Below, one piece after another: positions 1 to 8,018 of a stretch of 33,960 nucleotides of DNA. A program made the position numbers and the translations under genes. The notes beneath the pieces were generated by a model. That model was not told the origin of the DNA and searched no databases. It was given only the letters and a program-made list of their open reading frames with translations. Origin of the DNA: CAYUIS01 sp964444825 (lineage in GTDB: Bacteria; Chloroflexota; Anaerolineae; B4-G1). Position 1 is the stretch's first letter, and each line of letters opens with the position of its first letter. The stretch lies in contig CAYUIS010000049.1 in the NCBI GenBank assembly GCA_964444825.1, positions 1 to 33,960 of the forward strand. The letters are read 5' to 3'.

Positions 1-718
1 GTATCGCCGCCCATCTCCACGTCCGGCGCTCCTGCCGCCAGCGGATCACAACCGCCAGCACCGCCACACCCAAGACAAAATAGACCGTCGTCTTGGTCAG
101 CAGCGCGACCGCCAGCAGCAGTCCGATGGACCACGGCCGATTGCGCTCCTCTCCTGGGCTGCCGCCGGCTTTCAGATAGGCCGCCAGCGCTAAAAGCGTC
201 CCGGCTGCGACCAACTCGCCCAACACGTCGTTGTTGATCCCAGCCGCCATAGCCACGTGCTGGGGGATGAACGCGAGAAAGGCCGCAGCCATCAACGCCA
301 ACTCGCAAGAGTCTGGAAACACCGTTCGCACTGTCTGAAAGGCAACCACCAGCAACCCAGCACCAAAAACCACCGAGAGCAATCGTAACGCAAGCACCGC
401 ACCGTCAAAGACCATATAGATCGGGGTTGCCAGCAGGTAATAGAGCGGCGGTTGGTGATCTTCGTACTCCAGAGGATCCACGGGCAGATGTGGTGGAAAA
501 TGCTCCGTCGTGAGGCGGTCGATGTACGCCTGGTCATAGTCCCCGGGTTCGATGACGGGGATACCCTGCCCGTCGCCTATTGCGCGGATATAGTTGTAGT
601 GGGCCGGCTCATCGGGTACCTGCCAGGTTGGCGTGAGTGCTGCATACAGCACGCCAATCAATGTATAGATACCGATGATTCCAATCAGAAGGATGGAAGG
701 AAAGACTCGCCGACGCAT
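1..718 (-). CDS. Multi-span membrane glycosyltransferase-like protein (GT39/DUF2142 type), 3' part cut by window edge
   Basis: The minus strand is open from an ATG at 716-718 to the window edge with no stop, giving 239 codons of the N-terminal part. The protein starts with a membrane helix (residues about 6-26) followed by the motif PDEPAHYNY, the acidic loop typical of GT39/PMT, ArnT-like and DUF2142 proteins, in which an Asp-Glu pair lies in the first extracellular loop. Further hydrophobic spans follow near residues 105-130, 140-165 and 195-225. These enzymes use polyprenyl-phosphate sugars outside the membrane; acceptor and sugar cannot be told here. The 705-residue protein at 19269-21386 carries the same kind of PDExAH motif, so the two are likely paralogues. 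There is no Shine-Dalgarno sequence before the ATG, and a promoter -10 box ends only 7 nt upstream, so the mRNA may be leaderless. The family call is fairly sure, the function is not. Confidence 0.8.
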   Translation of the reverse strand, partial: MRRRVFPSILLIGIIGIYTLIGVLYAALTPTWQVPDEPAHYNYIRAIGDGQGIPVIEPGDYDQAYIDRLTTEHFPPHLPVDPLEYEDHQPPLYYLLATPIYMVFDGAVLALRLLSVVFGAGLLVVAFQTVRTVFPDSCELALMAAAFLAFIPQHVAMAAGINNDVLGELVAAGTLLALAAYLKAGGSPGEERNRPWSIGLLLAVALLTKTTVYFVLGVAVLAVVIRWRQERRTWRWAAI

Positions 719-725
719 GGGAGGT

Positions 726-753
726 ATTGTACTGAATACAGCCCGCTTGGCAA
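726..753 (-). promoter_or_regulatory. Sigma70-type promoter for the leftward membrane glycosyltransferase
   Basis: Read on the minus strand, TTGCCA (748-753), a 16-nt spacer and TACAAT (726-731) match -35 and -10 boxes at 5 of 6 positions each. The expected transcription start falls at about 719, directly at the ATG (716-718), which suggests a leaderless transcript. Confidence 0.55.
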
Positions 754-775
754 GCAAAGAAAAAAGCGCCGAGCG

Positions 776-804
776 TTGACAAGACCATCTATTGGTGCTA
801 TCAT
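776..804 (+). promoter_or_regulatory. Strong sigma70-type promoter for the Pro/Thr-rich protein and M42 peptidase operon
   Basis: A perfect -35 box TTGACA (776-781), a 17-nt spacer and TATCAT (799-804, 5 of 6 matches) precede the ATG at 833 by about 22 nt from the expected start near 811. It lies back to back with the leftward promoter at 726-753. Confidence 0.7.
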
Positions 805-832
805 ACCTTGGTTACATCAATGGGGTTATCCA

Positions 833-1393
833 ATGCGCAACACGACTGAGTGGCAACCTATCCACTGGGTGCTGGCCAGTATCATCCTCTTGACACTGCC
901 GTGCTACTGTATCGGTATCTCGATGTTGGCGCTGAAACCAGAGGCTAGAGTGCCGACGCCGACGCCGACGTCTACGCCGACCGCAACGCCTACAACAGCG
1001 CCTTCTGCTACGGCTACCCCACAGACCGTAGCGCCGACAGAGACGCTGGAGCCAACCCCCACTCAATGGTTCCCGCCTACTCACACCCCTACATCCACTC
1101 TGGCACCCACTCAAGTGCCATCCGCCACTGCTACGCCCACCCTCTCTCCTACGGCAACGCCCACACTCACGCCAACGGCCACTCACACGGCTACTCCCCT
1201 GCCGACGGAAACACCTGTGCCAACACAGGCCCCAACCAGTACATCCACCACCACACCCCCGTCGACTCCGACGGAGACGCCTATGGACACCCCTACGATG
1301 ACACCTCAGTCCACTTCGACCAACACGCCCACCGTCACTGCGACTCCGACACTCGAATCTACGTTGACCGTCACTTCGACCCAGTCATTGTGA
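833..1393 (+). CDS. Membrane-anchored Pro/Thr-rich low-complexity protein
   Basis: 186 residues. Residues about 11-34 form one hydrophobic segment, a signal anchor or uncleaved signal peptide. The remaining roughly 150 residues are almost only Thr, Pro, Ser, Ala and Val in TPT/TPS repeats with no globular domain. Such stretches serve as wall-spanning spacers in Chloroflexota and are common O-glycosylation targets; that role is inferred. The frame is open further upstream to 452, but that part lies antisense to the leftward glycosyltransferase. The ATG at 833 lies just downstream of a good promoter, so I chose it. The stop is followed 39 nt later by the first M42 peptidase start, so the two are probably co-transcribed. 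No function beyond a surface stalk can be given. Confidence 0.7.
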   Translation: MRNTTEWQPIHWVLASIILLTLPCYCIGISMLALKPEARVPTPTPTSTPTATPTTAPSATATPQTVAPTETLEPTPTQWFPPTHTPTSTLAPTQVPSATATPTLSPTATPTLTPTATHTATPLPTETPVPTQAPTSTSTTTPPSTPTETPMDTPTMTPQSTSTNTPTVTATPTLESTLTVTSTQSL

Positions 1394-1432
1394 TTGACAG
1401 GCATACTGAGTTATGAGAGGAGGAAGCCCCGA

Positions 1433-2503
1433 GTGGAACCGATTCCCCTATTAAAGCAGCTCTCAGAAATCAATGGTGTCTCCGGCTACGAAGAGCCGGT
1501 GCGGGAGCTGTTGCGCCGGATGTGGGAGCCCTTTGTGGACGAAATGCGGGAGGGCAGACTGGGAAGTCTGATCGCCCTCAAGCGGGGTTCAGGTCCCGAG
1601 CCTCGCCCGGGGTTGATGTTGGCAGCTCATATGGACGAGATCGGGCTGATGGTCACCGGCATCGACAAGGGCTTTCTGCGCATCACCTGGGTGGGAGGGA
1701 CAGACGAACGGGTGTTGCTGGGGCAGGAGGTCATCGTTCACGGGCAACACGACCTCCCTGGCGTCGTCGCCACGCGACCGCCCCACGTCCTGGAGCACGC
1801 TGAACGGAAAGAGACTGTTCCTTGGGACAAGCTTTTTGTAGATGTGGGGTTGCCAGCACCAGAGGTGGAACAGATCGTGGCGGTTGGCGACCTGATCACC
1901 ATCCAGCGTGAAATGGCGGTGCTAAAGAATCAGCGTGTGGCAGGCAAGGCGTTCGACAACCGGGCAAGCGTAGCTGCCCTGACGCTCACCTTGGAGCAAC
2001 TAGCGAGCACGCAGCACCCCTGGGATGTTTGGGCTGTGGCCACGGTACAGGAGGAAACAGGGCTCAAAGGGGCCATTACCGCTGCCTACGGTGTAGCGCC
2101 CGACGTAGCCGTGGCGTTGGACGTAACCTTCGGAAAGCAACCCGGGGTGCAAGATGTGGACAGTATCCCGTTGGGCGAAGGACCGACCATTGGAATCGGC
2201 CCTAATTTCCATCCCCGCCTCGCGGCGCGCTTGAGAAAGACGGCCGATACCCACGAGATAAAATACCACATTGAACCCGTTCCCGGTCGCAGCGGCACCG
2301 ATGCCTGGGCAATTCAGGTGTCCCGCGAAGGAGTGCCTACGGCGCTTGTCTCCATTCCAGTCCGCTACATGCATCAGCCGGTGGAAATGTTGGATGTACT
2401 GGACGTCGAGCGGACCGGGCGATTGCTGACGGCATTCATCGCTGGGCTGGAGCCCGAGTTCCTGGAGCGGCTAGCCTGGGACGCCCCAGCGGAAAGCGAG
2501 TAG
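1433..2503 (+). CDS. M42 family metallo-aminopeptidase, first of three tandem copies
   Basis: 356 residues, full length for the FrvX/TET aminopeptidase family. These di-metal (Zn/Co) enzymes form large hollow dodecamers in the cytoplasm and remove N-terminal residues from peptides. The metal and catalytic residues of the family are visible: His66 and Asp68 in AAHMDEIG, Asp175 in GKAFDNR, the QEE pair at 207-208, Asp230 in ALDVT, and His314 in RYMHQP. I chose the GTG at 1433 because AGGAGG (1418-1423) sits 9 nt upstream; the in-frame TTG at 1394 touches the previous stop and has no ribosome site. The next paralogue starts 7 nt after the stop. The usual GTDAGAIH motif reads GTDAWAIQ here, so its pocket may differ from that of its neighbour. 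The family is certain, the peptide preference unknown. Confidence 0.93.
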   Translation: MEPIPLLKQLSEINGVSGYEEPVRELLRRMWEPFVDEMREGRLGSLIALKRGSGPEPRPGLMLAAHMDEIGLMVTGIDKGFLRITWVGGTDERVLLGQEVIVHGQHDLPGVVATRPPHVLEHAERKETVPWDKLFVDVGLPAPEVEQIVAVGDLITIQREMAVLKNQRVAGKAFDNRASVAALTLTLEQLASTQHPWDVWAVATVQEETGLKGAITAAYGVAPDVAVALDVTFGKQPGVQDVDSIPLGEGPTIGIGPNFHPRLAARLRKTADTHEIKYHIEPVPGRSGTDAWAIQVSREGVPTALVSIPVRYMHQPVEMLDVLDVERTGRLLTAFIAGLEPEFLERLAWDAPAESE

Positions 2504-2510
2504 ATATCCG

Positions 2511-3572
2511 ATGATACTGAAGGATCTCTCAGAGGCAGTGGGCGTCGCAGGAGATGAGAGGCGCGTGGGTGAGGTCGTGATCGATGCGGTCCGCGAGCAC
2601 GTGGACGAGGTCCAGGTGGACACGATGGGCAACATCTTGGCCCTCAAGCGTGGAACCACCGGGCCGGATTTGACCTCCAAGCCTGACGAGCGACCGATGC
2701 GCGTGATGCTGGCCGCCCATATAGATGAAGTCGGCCTGATGGTGGTGGGCCACGACAGCGATGGTTTCCTGCAGGTGAGATCTGTGGGCGGCATCGACGC
2801 CCGCCTGCTGCCGGGTGTTCTTCTCTGGGTCGGTCCGGAGCGAATTCCCGGCATTATAGGTATCAAGCCCGTTCACCTGGTTCAACAAGAGGAGAGTCGC
2901 AAGGTCGCCACGATCGAACAGTTGGTCGTGGACGTGGGAGCCAAGAACAAAGACGAGGCCAAGACACTGGCGCCGTTGGGCACAAACGCCACTTTTGCCA
3001 CCCAGTTTCGCGAACTGGGGCCCACCGTCCGCGGCAAGGCTTTCGATGACCGCGCCGGGTGTGCGGTCTTGGTAGAGATTCTGCGTGGCGAACCGTTTCC
3101 TTTTGATGTCTGGGCAGCCTTCACCGTTCAGGAGGAGGTCGGCTTGCGCGGAGCGCGGATAGCGGCCTACACCATCAAACCCGATTGCGCCTTTGTATTG
3201 GAGGGCACCGTCGCCGATGATCTGCCCAAGGACAAGGACACCAGCCCAACGACCGAGTTGGGCAAGGGACCCGCGATCACGGTGATGGATCGTTCCTTCA
3301 TCGCTGACCGGCGGCTGGTACGTCACCTGACGAGTACCGCCGAAGCACTTGGTATCCCGTACCAGGTCAAGCAGCCGGGCATCGGTGGCACCGATGCGGG
3401 CGCAATACATGCCACCCGCGAAGGGGTACCGTCGGTGACCGTAGCCATTCCCTGTCGCTACATTCACAGCCCTGTGGCATTGTTGAGCTTGGACGACTAT
3501 GACGACACAGTGAGGCTGATGCGCGAGTCCCTCTCGCGCCTCACATACCGCACCCTGGAGGAGAGAGAATGA
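2511..3572 (+). CDS. M42 family metallo-aminopeptidase, second tandem copy
   Basis: 353 residues, full length. Conserved residues: His70 and Asp72 (AAHIDEVG), Asp179 (GKAFDDR), Glu208-Glu209 (QEE), Glu231 in VLEGT where the other two copies have Asp, and His319 (RYIHSP). Both Asp and Glu occur at the metal-bridging position in M42 enzymes, so activity is expected. It keeps the canonical GTDAGAIH motif (about 293-300). It is clearly paralogous to, but only moderately like, its neighbours, so the triplet is an old duplication and not a recent tandem copy. It begins 7 nt after the upstream gene and overlaps the third by four bases (ATGA), pointing to translational coupling. It could form mixed shells with the neighbours. 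Confidence 0.93.
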   Translation: MILKDLSEAVGVAGDERRVGEVVIDAVREHVDEVQVDTMGNILALKRGTTGPDLTSKPDERPMRVMLAAHIDEVGLMVVGHDSDGFLQVRSVGGIDARLLPGVLLWVGPERIPGIIGIKPVHLVQQEESRKVATIEQLVVDVGAKNKDEAKTLAPLGTNATFATQFRELGPTVRGKAFDDRAGCAVLVEILRGEPFPFDVWAAFTVQEEVGLRGARIAAYTIKPDCAFVLEGTVADDLPKDKDTSPTTELGKGPAITVMDRSFIADRRLVRHLTSTAEALGIPYQVKQPGIGGTDAGAIHATREGVPSVTVAIPCRYIHSPVALLSLDDYDDTVRLMRESLSRLTYRTLEERE

Positions 3573-4558
3573 AAAAAGATCTGATCCGCAAACTGGTGGA
3601 AGCCTACGGTCCTTCAGGGGTCGAGGAACAGATTCGCACGGTTATCCGCGCCGAGGTTGAGCCCTTGGCCGACGAACTGCGGGTGGACCCGCTTGGGAGT
3701 CTGGTAGCCCGCAAGCAGGGAAGTGGCGAGGGACGGCGGATCGCTTTGGCCGCCCACATGGACGAGATCGGCGTGATGGCAACCTACGTGGATGAGAAGG
3801 GGTTTGTGCGCTTCACGGCCATCGGTGGCGTGAGCGCGCTTACGTGTGTGGGGACTCGGGTAGAATTTGGCGACGGCACGCTGGGCGTCATCGGCCTTGA
3901 GAAGAAACGGGACGATGCCAGCCGAGCTCCCAAGCTGTCCCAGCTCTACATCGACGTGGGTGCCACGAGCCGTGATGATTGCCCCGTCCACATAGGCGAT
4001 TCAGCCGTGTTCGTACGGCCTTTCGCCACGCAAGGGTCCCGGCTGATCGCCAAGGCGATGGACGACCGCATCGGCTGCGCCGTGTTGATTGAGACGCTGC
4101 GCCGGCTGGAGCAAACACCGCACGACATCTACTTTATCTTTAGCACGCAGGAGGAGACGACACTCTCAGGGGCACGCACCTCTGCCTACACCATTGACCC
4201 CGACCTGGCCATCGCCGTCGACGTGACGACGACCGGAGACACACCAGAGTCCCATCCGATGGCGGTAGTCTTGGGCAACGGCCCGGCTATCAAGGTCAAA
4301 GACTCAGGGATGATTGCCCACCCAGAGGTAAGGGACATGCTGGTCCAGCGTGCAAAAGGAGCAGACATCCCCTATCAACTAGAGGTGCTGGAACGTGGCA
4401 CCACTGATGCGGCGGCGATGCAGCTCGTACGCGCAGGAGTGCCCACAGGCGTGATATCGATTCCCTGTCGTTACGTCCATTCTCCTTCAGAGATGGTGGA
4501 TGAACAAGATGTGGAGAACAGCGTACGACTGCTGTTAGAGGTGCTACAAGCAGCTTGA
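3569..4558 (+). CDS. M42 family metallo-aminopeptidase, third tandem copy
   Basis: 329 residues, the shortest of the three but complete. Ligand set: His63 and Asp65 (AAHMDEIG), Asp165 (AKAMDDR), Glu195-Glu196 (QEE), Asp218 (AVDVT) and His304 (RYVHSP). The GTDA motif is TTDAAAMQ, diverged from the consensus. A GGAGAGAG ribosome site lies inside the end of the previous gene, and the ATG overlaps its stop by four bases. With the two upstream copies it gives three distinct M42 subunits from one transcript. Its cytoplasmic peptide-trimming role is inferred from the family. Confidence 0.93.
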   Translation: MKKDLIRKLVEAYGPSGVEEQIRTVIRAEVEPLADELRVDPLGSLVARKQGSGEGRRIALAAHMDEIGVMATYVDEKGFVRFTAIGGVSALTCVGTRVEFGDGTLGVIGLEKKRDDASRAPKLSQLYIDVGATSRDDCPVHIGDSAVFVRPFATQGSRLIAKAMDDRIGCAVLIETLRRLEQTPHDIYFIFSTQEETTLSGARTSAYTIDPDLAIAVDVTTTGDTPESHPMAVVLGNGPAIKVKDSGMIAHPEVRDMLVQRAKGADIPYQLEVLERGTTDAAAMQLVRAGVPTGVISIPCRYVHSPSEMVDEQDVENSVRLLLEVLQAA

Positions 4559-4562
4559 CGAT

Positions 4563-4584
4563 CCAGCCCAAGCCTCAGGGCTGG
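4563..4584 (+). other. Short hairpin between the M42 block and comEA
   Basis: CCAGCCC (4563-4569) pairs with GGGCTGG (4578-4584) around an 8-nt loop just after the third peptidase stop. No T-run follows, so it is a weak terminator or processing site at best. Confidence 0.35.
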
Positions 4585-4650
4585 GACCCGAAGGGCCTTC
4601 ACTGAACTCGGCATCTACCCACGCCAACAGAGGGGACGCGGGGGGCAACC

Positions 4651-5259
4651 ATGGATCAGGGGATAACTCAGCGCCGGGCTATCATCATCCTCTGTTCAGC
4701 GCTCAGCCTTTTCGTCGGCGGCGCCGTCGTGTACTTTACACTACACCGGCAGAGCAGCACACCGGTCATTGTCTCCACCCCTCTCCCGACCTCCACGCCT
4801 CCCTACACACCAACCCCAGCTCCAATTAGGGTTTACGTCAGTGGCGCAGTGCGAATGCCTGCCGTCTACAAACTGCCCTTGGGCAGCATCGTTCAGGACG
4901 CGGTGAACGCCGCTGGCGGCCCCACATCCGACGCTGATCTGGAGCACATCAACCTGGCTGAAGAGCTGTGCGACCAACAGCAGGTTTATGTGCCCCGCCG
5001 TGGTGAGACGAATCCCCCGCCACCAGTCTCAGGCGGTGACCCGGCCAGTAGGAACCAGGAGGAAACGCTGGTCAACATCAACACAGCCCCGGCGGCGGAA
5101 CTGGAAATTCTGCCCCGGATTGGACCGGCGCTGGCAGGCCGTATCGTGGAATACCGTGAGGCGAATGGACCGTTTGAGACTATCGAGCAGATTCAAAACG
5201 TGCCGGGCATCGGCTCGGCGACGTTTGAGGGATTGAGGGATCTGATCGCGGTGGAATAA
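4651..5259 (+). CDS. comEA: ComEA-like DNA-uptake protein (SLBB plus helix-hairpin-helix)
   Basis: 202 residues. Order of parts: a single N-terminal membrane helix (about 9-31); a Thr/Pro-rich linker (36-57); an SLBB/ComEA N-terminal fold (about 59-115, VYVSGAV...PGS-like motif and YVPRRGE end); a second Pro-rich linker; and a tandem helix-hairpin-helix domain (about 139-202) with LPRIGPALA and VPGIGSATF turns. In naturally competent bacteria ComEA binds incoming double-stranded DNA outside the membrane and passes it to the ComEC channel. comEC is not next to it: the next gene runs the opposite way and belongs to glycan synthesis. The start at 4651 sits 92 nt after the M42 block; the ribosome site is weak. 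The family is sure; active competence in this organism is not shown. Confidence 0.9.
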   Translation: MDQGITQRRAIIILCSALSLFVGGAVVYFTLHRQSSTPVIVSTPLPTSTPPYTPTPAPIRVYVSGAVRMPAVYKLPLGSIVQDAVNAAGGPTSDADLEHINLAEELCDQQQVYVPRRGETNPPPPVSGGDPASRNQEETLVNINTAPAAELEILPRIGPALAGRIVEYREANGPFETIEQIQNVPGIGSATFEGLRDLIAVE

Positions 5260-5269
5260 GCAGAGCCTC

Positions 5270-5316
5270 CTTCGCACATAAAGCAAGCGTGCGATGCGCC
5301 CGTTTGGGGTTTTCAG
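5270..5316. terminator. Weak hairpin between convergent comEA and the priming transferase
   Basis: CGCAC and GTGCG pair around an 11-nt loop, followed on the plus strand by a TTTGGGGTTTT stretch. The position between two converging genes fits a terminator, but the stem has only 5 bp. Confidence 0.25.
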
Positions 5317-6732
5317 TCAGTAAGCTCCTTTACCCGCGATAACCACGCTAACCGTATGCCAGAGGATGCGTAGGTCGAGCCAGATAGAATAGTTCTGAAT
5401 ATAGTATAGATCGTCCTCGACGTGAAGATGCATGGGATGGTCGCTACGGCCCGATATCTGCCACCAGCCGGTGATCCCTGGCGGCGCTGCAAACCGCTTT
5501 CTCTGCCAATCCTCGTACTGTTCCACTAGCCAAGGCAACTCTGGTCGCGGCCCAACCAAACTCATCTCTCCCTTGAGGACATTAATAAGCTGCGGCAGTT
5601 CATCCAAGCTGTAGCGACGTAGGAAACGACCTACACGCGTCACCCGTGGATCGTTGGGATGTTTGTGAACAATCTGCCCATCCACTGTTTGCTGTACCAC
5701 ATCTTGGATTAGCTCATCCGCATTCTGTACCATCGTGCGTAGCTTCCACATCTTGAAAACCTCGCCGTTCTCCCCCACGCGCTCTTGCCGGAGTAGCGCT
5801 GGCCCAGGCGAGTCGAGCCGGATGAGCAGAGCAACCAGGGGCAAGCATGGTGTACAGAGTATCAGGAGGGGCAGGGCAATCGCTAAATCGAACAGTCGCT
5901 TCGCGAGCCAGTCGCCCCCTTCGATAGCCGATGCCCGCAGGCGGACCAGTGGAAAACCGAAAAGCTCATCCACGCGGGTGCGGAAGAAAGCCAGGTCAAA
6001 GTAATCAGGCACCACACTGACCTCGACTGGCAGTCTCTCCAGGTTGAGGACCAGTTGCATCAATCGTTCGTAGGCCCGTAGCGGCAGAGCAAAGATCACT
6101 TCGTCTACTCTCTCCGACTGAATCACTTCCTCCAGCGCACTGAGCGACCCCAGCACCGAGACGCCAGCTACACAACTGCCTAACTTGGCCGAATCGTCGT
6201 CAAGGAAACCGATCAGTCGCCAGTCTTCGCCGTGACACTGAATCTGGCCTGCAATCTCCTCTCCCAGTTGCCCAGCCCCGGCAATGAGAAGCCGTGAAGC
6301 CCGACCGTTGCAACGGGCCAAGCGACGCAGCAGGTAGGTAGTTACCCGGGCCAGCATCAGGAGAGAGAGGTCAATGATGCCAAAGTAGAAGAACAGCCGG
6401 CGCGGGACTTCTCTATAGGAAAAGTAGAGAGCGCCTGCCAGGGCAAAGAGGGCCAACCCTACACCCAGCAGAAGCGAGCGGAGCTCAACAGAAAGTTGGC
6501 GAAAAGCGTGGCCTCGAACAGCGTAAGCAGAGGCCAAGGACAGGACGAACGGCCAGATGAGGGTCGCCATAAGGTAGACTGGCCAGGGCAGGGCGACGAT
6601 CGGCCAGGGGAGACGTACTCCCCATGGAATCAGGTAGCGAGCCCAAGAGGCTAGATAGAGAGCCAGCAAGGTGAGGGCAATATCTATCAGGCCTAGTATC
6701 ACTGCGCGGTTGACTTCACGACGCTGAGTCAT
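5317..6732 (-). CDS. Polyprenyl-phosphate sugar-1-phosphate transferase (WbaP/exopolysaccharide priming enzyme)
   Basis: 471 residues, the usual size for polyisoprenyl-phosphate hexose-1-phosphate transferases. The N-terminal third holds four or five membrane helices (about 12-120). A Rossmann-type CoA-binding-like domain follows (LLIAGAGQLGEEI near 148-160). The C-terminal catalytic domain (about 270-471) shows the family signatures FKMWKLRTM, SLDELPQLINVLKGEMSLVGPRPE and the PGITGWWQISGRS loop. It moves a sugar-1-phosphate from a nucleotide sugar to undecaprenyl phosphate, the first step of repeat-unit assembly. It is the last gene of the leftward cluster, 99 nt after the GT4 gene. The sugar (glucose, galactose or other) cannot be read from the sequence. 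Confidence 0.92.
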   Translation of the reverse strand: MTQRREVNRAVILGLIDIALTLLALYLASWARYLIPWGVRLPWPIVALPWPVYLMATLIWPFVLSLASAYAVRGHAFRQLSVELRSLLLGVGLALFALAGALYFSYREVPRRLFFYFGIIDLSLLMLARVTTYLLRRLARCNGRASRLLIAGAGQLGEEIAGQIQCHGEDWRLIGFLDDDSAKLGSCVAGVSVLGSLSALEEVIQSERVDEVIFALPLRAYERLMQLVLNLERLPVEVSVVPDYFDLAFFRTRVDELFGFPLVRLRASAIEGGDWLAKRLFDLAIALPLLILCTPCLPLVALLIRLDSPGPALLRQERVGENGEVFKMWKLRTMVQNADELIQDVVQQTVDGQIVHKHPNDPRVTRVGRFLRRYSLDELPQLINVLKGEMSLVGPRPELPWLVEQYEDWQRKRFAAPPGITGWWQISGRSDHPMHLHVEDDLYYIQNYSIWLDLRILWHTVSVVIAGKGAY

Positions 6733-6831
6733 AAGCTCTCAACCACTTGACTATCACTTTCCACAGTCCAAAGCTTCTCTCTCGCAACAGCTCTTGCCCC
6801 GATTTCTGTGAGGAGGAGCAAACAAATCCAC

Positions 6832-7962
6832 TCAAGACTGCAAGCGTGCCGGTAGTGGACGCTTCAGCAAATGATAGAATGAGCGTTCATAGTCATCGGT
6901 GATCTTGTCCCAGTCATAATGTGTGCGCACGCGGTCCTGTGCAAGCTGCTTGAAACGTCGCACCATCTGTGGGTTGTCGGTTAGTTCCTGCAGACAACGT
7001 GCTAGATCTTGCTCATCATTTCGGCGGAACGTCAGTCCAGCCTCACCGACCGTCTCGCAATTCTCAGGGATATCGCTGACCAGAACACAGTTTCCAAATC
7101 CCATTGCACCTAGCAATGCGGGTGAAGTGCCCTCCAATTCTGAGGGTTGGACATAGGCATACGCATGGCTGTTGAGCTGTCTATATGCCTCTCCATACAC
7201 AAAACCCAGGAAACGAATCCTCGTGTCCTTTGTGCTCTTGAGTGAATCGACATAGTCGCGATCATGAACATTATCACCAACAATGACCAGATTCATATCT
7301 GTCTGAACTGACTCAAATGCGCGGACTAGATGGTGAACACCCTTCTCCGGCACCAGACGGCCTACAAACAGGATGTACTTGTCTGGCGCCAACCCAAATT
7401 GGCAGACCAGCTCATCGGATTCGGCTGCCGTCGGGATATTGGCGCCATACGGAATGTAAAGCGGCTGCTTTCGATATCGTGTCCGATAATACTCGATCAC
7501 CGCCCGAGAATCGACCACATACTCATCCGACCACCATACGGCGAACTGCTCAGAGACGCGCAGGAATGTGCGGGCGAACCGGCCCCACTTTTTGCGTTTC
7601 CAATCGAGACCGTCCACCACTGACATCAAAGGACACCTGATCAGATGGAGAGGAAGCAGCCACAATGAATTCCCTACCCCATACACTTGGATTACTTCTG
7701 GGCGATGACGATGAGTCAACACGTGAAGGACAGAGAGAGTTGTATGGCTTGGTGTGTCCAGATGTTTTGATTGAATCGAAGGCAGTGGGACCAGCCGCAC
7801 ACCTCGGTGTTCAGTTTTCGAGGCACTGACATGACTGGTCCGGCAGTACACGATCACGTCGTGCCCCCGCTCTACCAGCCGCCAGGCAGTCTCTTCTACG
7901 CTGGTTTCAAAACCGGAATAGCTGGCCGGAATACCACGTGTGCCAAGTATGGCGATCCTCAT
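6832..7962 (-). CDS. GT4 glycosyltransferase with DUF1972 N-terminal domain
   Basis: 376 residues with a GT-B fold. The N-terminal half begins MRIAILGTRGIPASYSGFET, the hallmark of the DUF1972 group of rhamnosyl/fucosyl-type transferases. The C-terminal half shows the GT4 donor site: ILFVGRLVPEKGVHHL (about 197-213) and the ELEGTSPALLGAMGFGNCVLVS segment (about 277-299). It probably adds a sugar to the lipid-linked repeat unit on the cytoplasmic side. A weak AAGGG ribosome site precedes the ATG. Flanking genes on the same strand encode an RmlD-like protein and the priming enzyme. G+C here is visibly lower than in the peptidase and redox blocks, as often seen in transferred glycan clusters. 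Confidence 0.9.
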   Translation of the reverse strand: MRIAILGTRGIPASYSGFETSVEETAWRLVERGHDVIVYCRTSHVSASKTEHRGVRLVPLPSIQSKHLDTPSHTTLSVLHVLTHRHRPEVIQVYGVGNSLWLLPLHLIRCPLMSVVDGLDWKRKKWGRFARTFLRVSEQFAVWWSDEYVVDSRAVIEYYRTRYRKQPLYIPYGANIPTAAESDELVCQFGLAPDKYILFVGRLVPEKGVHHLVRAFESVQTDMNLVIVGDNVHDRDYVDSLKSTKDTRIRFLGFVYGEAYRQLNSHAYAYVQPSELEGTSPALLGAMGFGNCVLVSDIPENCETVGEAGLTFRRNDEQDLARCLQELTDNPQMVRRFKQLAQDRVRTHYDWDKITDDYERSFYHLLKRPLPARLQS

Positions 7963-8018
7963 ACGTCTACCCTTGCCTGGAATGTCCAGAAACGTGTCTG
8001 GGCACCCTTCACCTCCAC

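Noticed and set aside
452..832. Upstream extension of the Pro/Thr-rich reading frame
   Set aside because: It is antisense to the leftward membrane glycosyltransferase and lies upstream of the promoter at 776-804; the ATG at 833 fits better.
955..1390. Tandem ACGCCG and similar short DNA repeats
   Set aside because: They encode the Thr/Pro repeats of the anchored protein, and are not a CRISPR array or an independent repeat element.
2529..3467. 312-codon leftward frame opposite the second M42 gene
   Set aside because: It is a mirror frame caused by the high G+C of the real gene, with no recognisable protein features.
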